Of a stretch of DNA of 64,000 bases, positions 42,181 through 52,990 are shown in pieces. Source of the stretch: Torymus aiolomorphi (lineage: Eukaryota > Arthropoda > Insecta > Hymenoptera > Torymidae); NCBI GenBank assembly GCA_036365515.1, contig CM070873.1, positions 220,976,376 through 221,040,375 on the forward strand. Direction: 5' to 3'. Within the stretch, counting starts at the first letter, position 1. Each line of letters opens with the position of its first letter. The translations under genes and the position numbers were made by a program. The notes below the pieces were generated by a model, which saw nothing but the letters and a program-made list of their open reading frames with translations, was not told where the DNA came from and made no database searches.

Positions 42181-42636
42181 TACTCAAGCGTGCTGCTTGT
42201 GGGTGGACATTACTGTAAAGATATTAAAAGATATACTTATTAAAAGATATATTATTGCTAGCAAAATTAAAACGTGCTGCGCACGTACTATTTTGTTTTT
42301 GAAGTTATGAATATATAATTTTTCATTATAATTTCATTTTAATTAGTTTAAATGATAGGATAAACAGATAATTTTTCAAAGATTGAAAAAATTAATCTTT
42401 TTATTCTAATTTGATTTAATTATTTAGTTTTAAATATAGCGGAAGTGGTAAATTTCACGCCTATTCTTTACAAACCAATCAAAATCAATCTTGAAATGCT
42501 TCACAACATCCGGCCATCGTGTTTTGAAGAGTATGTCTTAAATACTGTCTCGGGCTCAGCTCGACCGTCATCCGAGCCCTGACGCGTCCGTTTCAAGATA
42601 AGAACAAGACACTTGCGATGCTCTCGAGCAAGTATC

Positions 42637-42708
42637 GCGACGATAGCTCAGTGGTAGAGCGCGGGACTACAAACCTCGGGTCCGTGTGTTCGAATCCCGC
42701 TCGTCACC
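42637..42708 (+). tRNA. tRNA-like sequence, probably pseudo-tRNA or SINE head
   Basis: Seven-base ends GCGACGA/TCGTCAC pair with one mismatch; D arm GCTCAGTGGTAGAGC is canonical; the anticodon loop reads CTACAAA (ACA) on a weak stem; T arm GTGTGTTCGAATCCCGC has a mispaired stem. TATTTTTTACG (pol III terminator-like) follows directly. Good promoter boxes, but the stem defects and an unusual ACA anticodon argue against a functional tRNA. Confidence 0.45.
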
Positions 42709-42719
42709 TATTTTTTACG

Positions 42720-43700
42720 CGACTTATTCATTTCATTCACTCTAACGTCCTCTCATACGTAACAATACTTATTTGCAGATAATGCTATCCCTGCCGCCTG
42801 TCCGCAGTACGCTTTCCCACTTTCAGTTCGGGTGGCAATTTACATATGCTCTGGACTAGTTTTTGCATAGACAGCGGGAGAGGGTGAGAGGCATGACGAG
42901 CGAAGCGAGGTGCACCGCGGGGTGCAGCCCGTCCTAGTTTGTCAATAAATTCAACATTTCGACTTATTTTTATTGGTTTCCGTATTCAAGAGTCGATAGG
43001 CATCGAACTCAACCCAATTCTCTACCTTTTTATCATACTCTACGCTGTTCCTTATCGTTTTATCAAAGGGTATCTCGAAATGTCGAGCGGGAATCTATTT
43101 TTGCGTTCGGTGACAACGTTTTGTTGAGAAAAGTAAGGTGCTGTGTAAGTACTCTACGCGGATGCCTTAATTCTCGAGCTACAATTGGAAATCCTCATTA
43201 ACGTATACGGTAAAAGTGCCCATTATGAAACATCTCTCAAATCGTGACCCCTTCATGGAACAGTTTGAAAAATATAGTAAAATAAAGTCTATTAATGATA
43301 CAGATAAACAATATCAAAATTTTATCTGAATAGTGAAGGTTTATTATGTAATATGCAAAGAGATTCACATTTCTACATGAAAATTATAATTTTTAAAAAA
43401 TATATGACTGCGTGTATTCTGAGATCGACACAAATCTGTGGCTGTTGAAGTCAATGGTGCTGGTTTCATACGTTTTATTTTATTAACTGTAACTATGCAC
43501 TCCAACACTTTTCAAATATCAATCTTTTTATAATATGCAGTTTTTTACTCATAGATTAAAGTTTTACAGTAGTTTTTCTGCAACAGTAAAGATTTTCAAT
43601 AAACATTTTAGTGTTTCATAATTGCCGCATACAAACGAGCGTAGTCCGAGTTTATGGAACAGCCAAAGGTGGCCTTCCAAGTTTAGGAACCTCTATTTCT
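42720..43700. other. Intergenic stretch, possible weak TIR pair
   Basis: GCCCATTATGAAACATCTC (43218) and GTGTTTCATAATTGCCGC (43611) are inverted and could bound a ~420-bp element; unsupported otherwise. GACGAGCGAAGCGAGGTGCACCGCGGGGTGCA near 42896 is a GC hairpin. No gene. Confidence 0.3.
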
Positions 43701-43702
43701 AC

Positions 43703-44425
43703 CCGAGTAGAAAGTGAGTTATGGGTGTAATCAGGTCCTGTACTGTTGCCTGAAGTTCTTAGACAGGGCCTGGGGGGTCCAGACTTTCGACGATTCACTA
43801 TAAAATTGAAATCAACTATAGACGTTTTTCAATTCGACATATGGGAATGCAGATTGTTCTTTATTTCGACGTTCTAAATTACGAAAATCATATTTTCGAA
43901 TCTAACAGTTCACCTACTGTCCAAAACATCGAATTTTATCAATACGATCTCAAAGCAAATATAACCTGTTTCTAATGATTTATTTCGAAATGTCTATATT
44001 GTACCCCTATTAAAATTCTATTAATGAAATTCGATGTTTTGGACAGTAGGTGAAGTGTTACATTCGTAAATATGATTTTCGTAATTTAGAATTCGAAATT
44101 AAGAACAATCTGCATTATCATATGTCGAACTGAAAAACGTCTATAGTTGACTTCAATTTTATAGTGAATCGTCGAAAGTCTGGACCCCCCCCCCCCCCCC
44201 CCAGGGCCTGCACTGGCACCTTAACAGGCCCAGAGTAGGCATGTGACGAGGCTCTACGCGGGCCCTGTTGAGACACGGCACTCAAGGCAAACAATTAAGA
44301 ACAATTCAGGTCCGATACAGGTATGCATGAAGTTATAGCCCTGACCAGCTATTGAAAAATATAATGGCCATAACAGGGCCGGAAAATATTATGTTGAGTG
44401 GCACCCTCCATGTTTAATAATTTAA
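43703..44425. repeat. GC-rich repeat with CCCGAGTAGAAA end, interrupted by a MITE
   Basis: TTTCTACCCGAGTAGAAAGTG at 43697 matches the end of the element at 51997 (CCCGAGTAGAAATTTTC). The flanks of the MITE (CAGGTCCTGTACTGTTGCC; GGCCCAGAGTAGGCATG; GGGCCCTGTTGAG) resemble its interior (GGCCCTGATCCGGCCCTGA). The right end is not clear. Confidence 0.4.
43773..44201. mobile_element. MITE with 9-bp target duplication (MULE-like), poly-C end
   Basis: Flanked by CAGGGCCTG at 43764-43772 and 44202-44210. Arms GGTCCAGACTTTCGACGATT and complement, ~200 bp each, with TTCACCTACTGTCCAAAACATC inverted near the centre. The left end has G6 and the right end has a C18 run. A nine-base duplication and G-start TIR fit MULE; no ORF. 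Confidence 0.75.
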
Positions 44426-44492
44426 ATGTTGTGAGGATCCTCGTGAGGGCCAATTCCCAGAAATAAATTTGAAAACAATCTTGAATACTAGA

Positions 44493-44535
44493 TTGCAACG
44501 TTTCGTCAGGAAGTTCCCTGACCTCTTCCGGCTTT
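44493..44535 (-). ncRNA. Hammerhead-ribozyme-like motif, 3' end of the Penelope-like element
   Basis: Minus strand GAGGTCAGGGAACTTCCTGAC forms a stem-loop directly followed by GAAACGTTGC, the arrangement of stem II and the GAAAC core in hammerheads known from Penelope-like elements. The CUGAUGA box is degraded (CCGGAAGA), so probably inactive. Confidence 0.35.
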
Positions 44536-44727
44536 ATTAAAAATATATAGAGTTAAAACACATACAAAAATAAAAATAAAAAACTAGTCAAATAAATTAA
44601 ACACAATCTATGCAAAAACCTTTACCTATAAATAGCTACGTCGATACTGGTAAGATACCAGTAGAGTCGAGATGGTATGCAGAACATAATGCACGCTTCG
44701 CTGGGGTTTATATATAATCACGCTTGT

Positions 44728-45975
44728 TTACCTTTTTAAATGTAACGTTCTTAACAGCTTTTTGTATATATTATTCAAATTTTGTGTATCTTCTATTCTA
44801 TTGATAGTGTTATGATTTAAATTAATATGTAACATTTCGGAAATAATTCGTTTCGTGTAATTGTTTTCCCTATCTAAAATTTGGATGTTTTTCCAGTCAA
44901 CGATGTGTTTCATAGTTCTTTGGTGTGTTGCTATCACTGATTTGTTATTCTTATCTCTTTCATGTTCTTTAATCCTATTTTTTAACATTCGCTTAGTTTC
45001 GCCAATATAAGTCGATGTACAAGACATACAATTTATCTTATAGACTACGCCACATGTTTCTGATTTTTCTATTTTATCCTTTCCTAATTTAATTATATTG
45101 TTCAATTTTTTGTTGATCAAAGGTACTGTGCGGATGTTATATTTGTTTAAAATATACGAACATTTTTTATAAAAGGTATTATTATATGGAATGGAGATTG
45201 TAGTTAGTGGACGGTTCTCATTATTAGTCTTTTTATTGTGATATTTGAGTTTTCGAAGTCTATTTCGTATGTGTATGTTTATAAATTCGGAAGGATAATC
45301 GTTACATAAGAGAAGTTCTGTAATTTTGTGTATATTCGCGTCATGAAAACAAGTATCGAATAAAAGAATTGCTCTATCCACCAGGTTCGCAACTATGTTT
45401 ATTTTTTGTTGTATGGTGTGGTTAGAATTATAATTTAACAGTCTCGATGATGCTGTTGTTTTTTGATACCAGTTAGTCAAAATTTGATTGTTTTTTCTCG
45501 TAAGACTGAGATCTAAAAAATTTATACTATTGTCTATTTCAGATTCGAATGTAAATTTAAGATGAGTATTATACTTGTTAAACACTTGTAGAACTGTATC
45601 AACTTGATCGCTTTTTATACATAAAATTGTGTCGTCTACATATCTAAAGTAAAAGAGCGGAATACAATCGTGTGTAATTTTTAATTCGCGCAAGCAGTCT
45701 GTTTCTAAATCTTCCATAACCATGTCAGCGAATAATGGTGAGATAGGAGAACCCATAGGTGTGCCAAATATTTGTTTATAAGTTCTATTGTTGAAATTGA
45801 AATATGTGTTGTCAAATAAAAAACAGACTATATTCCGAATCTCATGAAAAGGAATTTTGCATTTATTGTGAATATGTGTGTAACGTCTGTCTATGCTTTC
45901 TAATACTAAATCGCACGGTATATTTGTAAACAGAGAGCAAACGTCCAAAGATAGAAGTACACAGTTTACCGTACT
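44728..45975 (-). CDS. Penelope-like RT with GIY-YIG endonuclease, N-terminus missing
   Basis: Reverse transcriptase and endonuclease of a Penelope-like element. The frame is open upstream of the first listed codon (TTG 45948) to the junction with copia sequence near 45970, so no native start exists here. RT: LLSLDVCSLFTNIP (motif A), GTPMGSPISPLFADMVM (motif B), YFRYVDDTILCI (motif C, YVDD), INFLDLSLTR. The linker is followed by GIY-YIG: CGVVYKINCMSCTSTYIGET, then KRMLKNRIKEHERD with catalytic Tyr, Arg and Glu in place. The frame is intact over ~415 residues; full-length proteins are ~700-850, so the fingers and N-terminus are gone. It cannot be autonomous. Confidence 0.85.
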   Translation of the reverse strand, partial: STVNCVLLSLDVCSLFTNIPCDLVLESIDRRYTHIHNKCKIPFHEIRNIVCFLFDNTYFNFNNRTYKQIFGTPMGSPISPLFADMVMEDLETDCLRELKITHDCIPLFYFRYVDDTILCIKSDQVDTVLQVFNKYNTHLKFTFESEIDNSINFLDLSLTRKNNQILTNWYQKTTASSRLLNYNSNHTIQQKINIVANLVDRAILLFDTCFHDANIHKITELLLCNDYPSEFINIHIRNRLRKLKYHNKKTNNENRPLTTISIPYNNTFYKKCSYILNKYNIRTVPLINKKLNNIIKLGKDKIEKSETCGVVYKINCMSCTSTYIGETKRMLKNRIKEHERDKNNKSVIATHQRTMKHIVDWKNIQILDRENNYTKRIISEMLHINLNHNTINRIEDTQNLNNIYKKLLRTLHLKR

Positions 45976-46259
45976 CTTCTTCGATCTGACTTGATTATTT
46001 TGGGTACTTTGCCAAATAGCGTTTTTGTCTTTTGAACGGGCTCTTTTATATATACAGCAGCCTCGCCCTTATTCTGCATCAGGTCTAAGGGTGTATACCT
46101 GGAATAATCATCATTAATGATAAAAAAAATAATTTTCATTACCTGGGAGTCAGCTTCTGCATAGGACCGCAATCCCCAAAGGTACGTGTGTATTTCTTGG
46201 GGAAGAGGTTTACGGGCTAATTTCGCTTTTAAACAACTTGCCCACTGCGACCCTGCCAC
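45966..46259 (-). pseudogene. Ty1/copia integrase fragment
   Basis: Minus strand, 97 codons: CLKAKLARKPLPQ (the usual C..K..RKP junction after the zinc finger), IIFFIINDDYSRYTPLDLMQ (first catalytic Asp region, normally FIDDYSRY) and KTLFGKVPKIIKSDR (second Asp, normally SDRGGEY). One base is lost just after SDR, and the sequence runs into the Penelope-like element. Zinc-finger-like residues may continue to ~46400 in other frames. A small decayed piece of a copia polyprotein. Confidence 0.7.
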
Positions 46260-46687
46260 ACTCCGATACCTGAGTCCCAGTGCCTAGTTGTTTCTCCGAC
46301 AGCTTCTTAATTGCCATTGTACAACGGTGTCCAAAACATATGCCACACGTGTCGACCATCCATAGCACAGCCTTTGTTTATTACAGTTTTACGAAGGATT
46401 TTGCAGCCCTCAACTTGTGACCCGTTTTTTATGATCTTGCAGATGTCTTCTTAGAAAATGGCTATATTCCAACTTAAAGCTTTAAATTTTCTGCGGACAA
46501 TCTTCGTGTGACTTTTTTTTCAGAATAAAGTTATTTTTAATGGAGTCTTATACCTTTTGATTTTGATATCCAATTTTCCTGACAAAAAAAAGAGATTTAA
46601 TTATCTATATTTTGAAGCAAGAGGGTCCCGATCTGTGTACCCGTCCCTATTTGTGTACTCTATCCATCTATAAAAGAGAGACCGCAA
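46260..46687. other. Intergenic or decayed copia sequence
   Basis: On the minus strand 46400-46260 has short coding-like pieces in several frames (HVWHMFWTPLYNGN-like; TMAIKKLSEKQL) that could be upstream copia polyprotein, too degraded to be sure. The rest is unremarkable. Confidence 0.3.
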
Positions 46688-47607
46688 TTAAGGGAGTACC
46701 CTCGGTACGTAGCTAGTCAGTTAAGAGAACGCTTCAATATGTCATTGACTTACACAGTAACAGTCGTAAGTTTGGCAATGTAGTACCATATTATTATTAT
46801 ATACCTCATGTGATTCTAACCTAATTAATAGTTCAAGAGCACGTGTGTTATTCGAAAAAGAGGCTCTGAATGATAATTTTGAAAACAGACATGAATCTGG
46901 GATAAATTTCTGCATATCTCAGAATTTTTCAAAATTTTTTCATTTTGCAATGTTTTTATATATACTACTGTTACGTCAGATCTACCAAAGAAGATCCAAC
47001 TGGTGGTTTTGGAAACAAAACCTGATTGCTCTCTTTAGAGCCTAGATTAAGAAAAACCTACTAGCTCGGGCAGAGCCAGATACTAAACACTAGGTTGGGT
47101 GGGATTTACGGGCAGCAAGGAAATCACGACACGGTTGAAGAAGATTTTTGTAGAGGATACGAACCTATTCAATAGAGTTGTAATTTACTAGCTTGCCTAG
47201 ATCTATTGAGTAACGAGCAGCAGGCTCCTCGTAACCTCGATTACTAGGCTAAGTCTAGCTTGTTTTTTACGCGCAATTACGGGGACGTTTTTAATTTGTT
47301 TGAAAAAAAAGATAGAAAAAAAACACTTTATTTAGGTGAGGACACGGGTAGGAAATACGGTTTATTGCACATGAAATGGGGAGATATGTGTTTGGAAAGA
47401 TAAAACTGAGCTAGCTAGAGAGGAAAAAAAAAGAATAAGGACAGCAATGTAAAAAAAATACTTACTTTTATTGTGATCTGCTTGCGACCTTCGACGGTCT
47501 CTGGTTCACGCCTGCAATGTTGTAAATAAGTGATTGAATGTAGGTAAAAGAAAAAGTAGAAATAATGAACAAATGTTATGATTCAGATTAAAATTGTTTA
47601 TTGGAAC

Positions 47608-48518
47608 CCTAGTGGAAATCATTTTTGTGAATAACTGAAAATAACTGTAAATAACTGTAAATAACTGAAAATAATTGAAAATAACTGTAAATAACTGAAA
47701 ATAATTGTTTGGTTTGAGACGTAACTGACGGTTATTTTCAGTTATTTTCAGTTATTTTCAGTTATTTACAGTTATTTTCAGTTATTTTCCGTTATTTTCA
47801 GTTATTCTCAGTTATTTTCAGTTATTTTCAGTTATTAGCAGTTATTTTCAGTTTTTTACAGTTAATTACAGAAATTTCTTACAGTTATTTACAGTTATTT
47901 ACAATTTTGTTGATGGAAAATAAAATTGTCATTATAGCGAAAAAAATTAAATGTGCATATCAGCAAACATCTGTTAATAACTGTAAATAACTGTAAATAA
48001 CTGAAAATAACTGAAAATAACTGAAAATAACTGAAAATAACTGAATATATCTGAAAATAACTGAAAATAACTGAAAATAACTGAAAATAACTGAAAATAA
48101 CTGTTAATGACTGAAAATAACTGAAAATAACTGTAAATAACAGAAAATAATTGTTAATAGCAGTTGTCAATACTTTTATTTCTACAGTTATTATTTTATA
48201 AAATTGTAAATAACGGAAAATATCTGAAAATAACTGAAAATAACTGAAAATAACTGAAAATAATTGTTATTTACGTCTCAAACCAAACAATTATTTTCAG
48301 TTATTTTCAGTTATTTTCAGTTATTTTCAGTTATTTTCAGTTATTTTCAGTTATTTTCAGTTATTTTCAGTTATTTTCAGTTATTTTCAGTTATTTTCAG
48401 TTATTTTCAGTTATTTTCAGTTATTTTCAGTTATTTTCAGTTATTTTCAGTTATTTTCAGTTATTTTCAGTTATTTTCAGTTATTATCAGATATTCACAA
48501 AAATGATTTCCACTAGGG
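47608..48518. mobile_element. Fold-back element made of a 10-bp minisatellite
   Basis: TIR CCCTAGTGGAAATCATTTTT (47608) with its complement ending at 48518. Between them are tens of copies of AATAACTGAA or its complement TTCAGTTATT: plus sense 47630-47705, minus 47735-47900, plus 47966-48165 and 48205-48265, minus 48291-48490. GTTTGGTTTGAGACGTAA occurs once in each sense (47708 and 48273). Open frames with FSVIFSYFQL are by-products. Confidence 0.8.
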
Positions 48519-50925
48519 AAGGCACACAAGTAGTTACCCTTGCACGGTAATATGGTTTACATGTATTTAAGTTTATAAGAACTTAGAGTGACGCGGCACT
48601 CAGAAAAAAAACTTCGACGCGAAAATGTTGGAATTTAGGCTTTAAAATGGGACCTCTTCGGTTGAGGGTGGAGAATAGAGTGAAAATATAAAGATCGCTC
48701 CCGCGAGTGTTCGCACACTCGGCGGGGCTAGGATTGAACACCCGAGTCGGGGTCTGAAATAGAACTGGGGGTTTTGCATTGGACGCGGTGACGAAGTAAG
48801 CTAAGCTTGAGATGGGGCGCAGCCGCTTTCTCCTGTCTTAAGCGTAGAGGGATGTTATTGGTCACTCGGATTTTTGGGACCACCGGCCTCGCTCAAAATC
48901 GGGCGCTAGGATTCGATAATGAGGCGTCATTATGCATAAACACTATGAATTGATTGTTGGTCAATAAAAGAGAATTTTTGTTGTCTTACATTCAGTATCA
49001 AGATAAATAACCCACTTTGACATAATGTTTTTTTATAATAAATAATTTTTAATATGAAAACTTTAAACACATATAAGAACTGGGCGGTCCCATGACTAAT
49101 TAAAAAGAATTTACATTAAAATATGAAGATTTATTAATTGAAAATTATTAAAAAAATTGATTTATGAAAGTATCTGAAGGATGAATGTTGCAATAAATTA
49201 TAATTATTCCGTAAATTAAACATTACCCAAAGTAGATTATTTATGTACAGAGTTTTTATTTTAAACAAAACAGTTTTAAATACGAAATAGTACAAGGATA
49301 ATTATGCATGCATATGACTATTATTATCAGTATTTTGGTTTAATATCGAAAATATAAAAATCTTAATATTAGTAAAATTAGACTTAAAATTAAATGTAGC
49401 GATTTCCGATGATATAAACGGATTTAAATTTTATATCCTTATACGATTAGATTGGAATTCGTGACGAATGTAAACTATAAATTTTAGCATATTTAGCGCG
49501 TAAATTAAAACTAAAAATTGTAATTATAAAAATAATTAAATTTATATGGACTCTAATACAATTAAAGTATATACAAAAATTTGAATAGATTATAACGTAT
49601 ACCTTATACTTTTACAACTTTAGACTTAACATATAATTCTCAGTTGACATAAAACTAATGTTTGATTAACATAATAAATTAAATCAAACAGAATTTCAAC
49701 TTAAAAATTTTCGTAGCCAAAAACTTATCGATATTAAGGTATACCTGGGTTATAAACAAATTAACTTAGTTATAATTGGCCTCTAACTGCTGAATATATA
49801 ATAGTTTAATTATGGAAACCAACCTGGACGTATTATAAAAGGTTGTGATAAATTAAAACGATTTAGTATTTACAAATATAATTTCTATACTCTAATAATT
49901 ATATAATTAATATCTATAAAATTTCTAGTTATAATAATTTTATTTCATAAACTAATTGGCTTTTTTTTTTCTATAATAAGGGGGTGTTATTAAACGTTGA
50001 GGTTTTGATTTATAAATTCTCCATAGTTGGAAGATGTGAACAATTGAAAATTAATATTTGTGTACGTTTTAAAAATAGCGAATATAATCCGAATGTCAAT
50101 ATTTTCTTATTTAAAGTTATGGTTTTGTTAGAACTTCTTCTAATATTTATTTTACAAAAGATCTTAAATGATTAAAAGTGCGAAAGACAAATTTGTTTAA
50201 GAGTTAAGCATTATGTTAATAAACTAAAAGTTTGGCATAGTCCTTTAATTATAAACTATTGCTCGAATTGAATTTGTTAAAATGTAAAAATACAAAAATA
50301 CAAAAATCTATGATTATAAGAAATTTACATATTTCTTAAATATATTTCAAAAAAGAAGAATATTTCCTATTGTTATTTAATATGAAATGGCTTCAAAGTA
50401 CAGTCACAGAATAATCATCTAAGTGAAAAATAATGCAGGCGTGGGTTGTAGAAAATGCTGAAAAGAGAGCGAGAGAGAGACGGGAACAGGCGCCGTCATG
50501 TATAGCTGCAGGGTTTCCCTTGTTTATTGATATTCGAGTGGTTGGAAAATTCCGATGCGTGCTCGCAGCCCGGGAAAGTTATTGCTTCCAGATGCTGAGG
50601 TCTTAGAGACTAAGGCTTGGGAAAATGCGAAGATTTTTTTTATCATGTGGTCTACTCGGAAATCTTGAGTCTGGTTTGTGTACTAAGGCTATCGTGTAAG
50701 GGAAAGGAAACGAAAAAACTTTACGACCCACGCCCAAAAAGAAAGTGTTGTACCCTTACTTCGAAATGTTTGAATTTGGGATTTCCGTGCGACTGAAATT
50801 CTAGACCTGGATTTTATGATTTCAAAACTATTTTCTGCCTTGCATTTATTTAAAACTGTTATGTATTTTATGATTCAATGGTAACTAAATTTTTTAATAA
50901 TATAGAAAATGGCCGGATGTAACAC
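48519..50925. other. No gene seen; one moderately GC-rich patch, then AT-rich DNA
   Basis: 48590-48930 is GC-richer with CTCCCGCGAGTGTTCGCACA-type hairpins but no frame. 48960-50400 is AT-rich without tandem or inverted structure. 50430-50760 is again richer in GC with no ORF. Confidence 0.4.
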
Positions 50926-50926
50926 T

Positions 50927-51181
50927 ACACTGAGAGAAATGTTTAGGAAAATTTACTATAAATGTAAGAAAAATTACTATGTTCGATAGGAACGTTGGGA
51001 CAAACTCGAATTATCATAAAATTTACTACAATTTATAGTAAAAATTGCTATGTACATAGTAAAAATTACTCAAAACATAGGAATTTTTATTATAAATTGT
51101 AGTAAATTTTATGATAATTTAATTCTGTGCCACGATTACTATAAATATAGTAATTTTTGTTACACCATTTTTCTCCGTGTA
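50927..51181. mobile_element. Palindromic MITE of the CACGGAGAGAAAT type
   Basis: ACACTGAGAGAAATG left and CATTTTTCTCCGTGT right. Arms built of TACTATAAATGTAAG and AATTTACTACAATTTATAGT with complements. ~255 bp, no ORF. Confidence 0.65.
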
Positions 51182-51944
51182 CAAAAGGTGCATTTCTTCA
51201 TAAGATCCTATGTTATTTTCCATTACTGATTTCTTGCTTCTGAAGCTCTGAATCTTCACAAAATTTGAACCAGAACTTCAGTGCACTTTAATACAGCTGT
51301 TACCCAAATATCAAACGATTTTCATTTTAAATTCTATTGCCGAGGGTACTCCCTTAAATATCGAATTGAATGCATATTCAAATTGGAGGTCAGCCATATT
51401 GTCAGATGGATAAAACTGGCTCTCATTGGTGGGGAAAGTTGAAAACACATAGAACCATGTGCGCGCATCGCGCGCACAAAAATCCGCTATAGTATTACTT
51501 AAACGCGACAAACAAATAAACTAATACCAAAATAGCATTGAAATAATTTTCTTCAAAAAAGAAACTTTTCCGCTTTTATAAAATTTAAGTTTTTAAACTT
51601 TTTTAGTCAGTACTAAGATTGCAACCTGCGCAAAAAAAAATTTGTGGGCCATATATTGCTCACAGTGTTGGACAAGTATGGGCAATATATGGGCCATTGC
51701 AAACCACATTAGAGCAATATATGGGAGATACTCGGCTCCTCCGGCGCCTGAGCCGAATTTGGATTGGAATCGGGCCATAGTATTCCCACCAGTATCCCAT
51801 ATAGTTGCCATATTAGTCCCACATTTATTTTCATGAGAACCATTAACAAAAAAAAAACAAAAAAAAAACAAAAAGTAAATAAGCGTAAAAAACAATCCTA
51901 TTGTGCATGTAGTGGGACTATAAAATAAAAAAAAAAAAAATTCT

Positions 51945-51996
51945 TTGCGTGGATTCGAACCTCGAACCTTTGAATTACTAGACTTGCTCGCTACTG
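51945..51996 (-). tRNA. tRNA-like SINE head, left arm, split by an insertion
   Basis: Minus strand ...AGCGAGCAAGTCTAG... GGTTCGAGGTTCGAATCCAC: B box intact, A box cut by the element at 51997 and continued at 52807 (TGACTGAGCTATTTAG, minus strand). Matches the uninterrupted head at 52925-52990. Confidence 0.55.
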
Positions 51997-52806
51997 CCCG
52001 AGTAGAAATTTTCAAACGGCAATGATGCGGGACGGATCCGTCTGCCGTGATTCCTGATCCGTACCTGATGTTGTTGATGGATGAGTGCCGTACGAGGCAT
52101 GTAACGCTGAACTGTATGAGGGCCGGATGATTTTACCTATCTATATCCTTACGTCCAGTGAAACATCTGGCCCTGATCCGGCCCTGATTCGGGCAACACG
52201 TGGCTTATTGTCTAAATAATTTGAAAGCGAATATGTTCTATACTTAATAAAAATTACAACATTTAATATATTTTTGATGTATTTATTAAATCATATTTAA
52301 TGTATTTTATATATTAGGACACTACATTATAATCTTGTTTTTTTTTATAACAAATATAAAACTAATATTTGCACTTTTTCGAACAATTATAATTCTACAT
52401 CTATTTGTACTTTATTTAATTAAACACTACTTATTTTTATGAAATATCTTCTTTTTTCGAAATTTAGTACTTAACTTTTTCCTTCATTGTTTATCCATTA
52501 TACTTATTAGATTGTTCTTCGTACGACAGAAACGGAGCACTATTCAGATTTGAGGCTATGACGCGCGCGTAAACAAATGCTCAAATACTAATGCTAATAT
52601 AACGGAAAAATGACATGTACCTTATCCGGAAAATTTCACGGCGTTGTACCGGCCCGGATAAGGCTTGCTGTAAATGAGTTTATCGTACGGCAGAAACGCA
52701 AGTACCTTACAATAAAAGCGTTACATGCCGCGCGTGGGCCTTGCACGGCATACGCCATCCAGCCCGTGTGATACCTACGGCACACCATATCTCATTTCTA
52801 TTCGGG
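51997..52806. mobile_element. Element with CCCGAGTAGAAAT ends inside the SINE-like head
   Basis: CCCGAGTAGAAATTTTC left; ATTTCTATTCGGG right. Flanks CTACTG and TGACTG suggest a short duplication (ACTG). GC-rich ends (GGCCCTGATCCGGCCCTGA near 52170; GCCGTGTAC-like words near 52640) and an AT-rich core. No ORF. Same family as 43703. Confidence 0.6.
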
Positions 52807-52924
52807 TGACTGAGCTATTTAGTTATATTTACATCAAAGGATTAAATAGAGATTATCTAGGCTGTAATCTGAAACGAATGATGATGTTCAAGTATTAACC
52901 TCCATTTGATCTTTTGAAATAAAT

Positions 52925-52990
52925 ATAATTAAATAGCTCAGTCGATAGCGAGCAAGTCTAGTAATTCAAAGGTTCGAGGTTCGAATCCAC
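52925..52990 (+). tRNA. tRNA-like SINE head, right arm
   Basis: TAGCTCAGTCGATAGCGAGC (A box/D arm) and GGTTCGAGGTTCGAATCCAC (B box/T arm), 35 nt apart, followed by a T-rich stretch. Internal pol III promoter is intact; cloverleaf pairing is poor. Confidence 0.6.

Larger units (their letters stand above)
44440..45975 (-). mobile_element. Penelope-like element, 5'-truncated
   Basis: Minus-strand copy. Coding part 45975-44728 then a ~290-bp 3' region holding a hammerhead-ribozyme-like motif (44493-44535). The 5' end is cut inside RT motif A and joined to copia integrase sequence, typical of 5' truncation during insertion. Confidence 0.8.
46692..51353. mobile_element. TIR-bounded block, 4.66 kb, TTAA flanks
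   Basis: GGGAGTACCCTCGGTACG at 46692 and the complement of GGGAGTACCCTCGGCA ending at 51353, both flanked by TTAA (46688 and 51354). The subterminal CTAGTCAG and AAATTCTATT match the small MITE at 39228-39676. No transposase ORF is visible inside; contents are the fold-back minisatellite, a MITE and unassigned DNA. TTAA could be the duplication (piggyBac-like) or TA with one more base; unresolved. Confidence 0.55.

Noticed and set aside
42637..42708. Functional tRNA gene
   Set aside because: A/B boxes and terminator are good but the anticodon and T stems are mispaired and the ACA anticodon is unexpected; kept only as tRNA-like.
47895..48506. FSVIFSYFQL-type repeat protein on both strands
   Set aside because: A 10-bp unit stays open on both strands as triplet units of 30 bp; purely repetitive and palindromic.
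51593..52015. 140-codon minus-strand frame
   Set aside because: Runs through the SINE-like arm and its tRNA-like head with poly-Phe/Lys stretches; its mirror (53027-53311) is the other arm.
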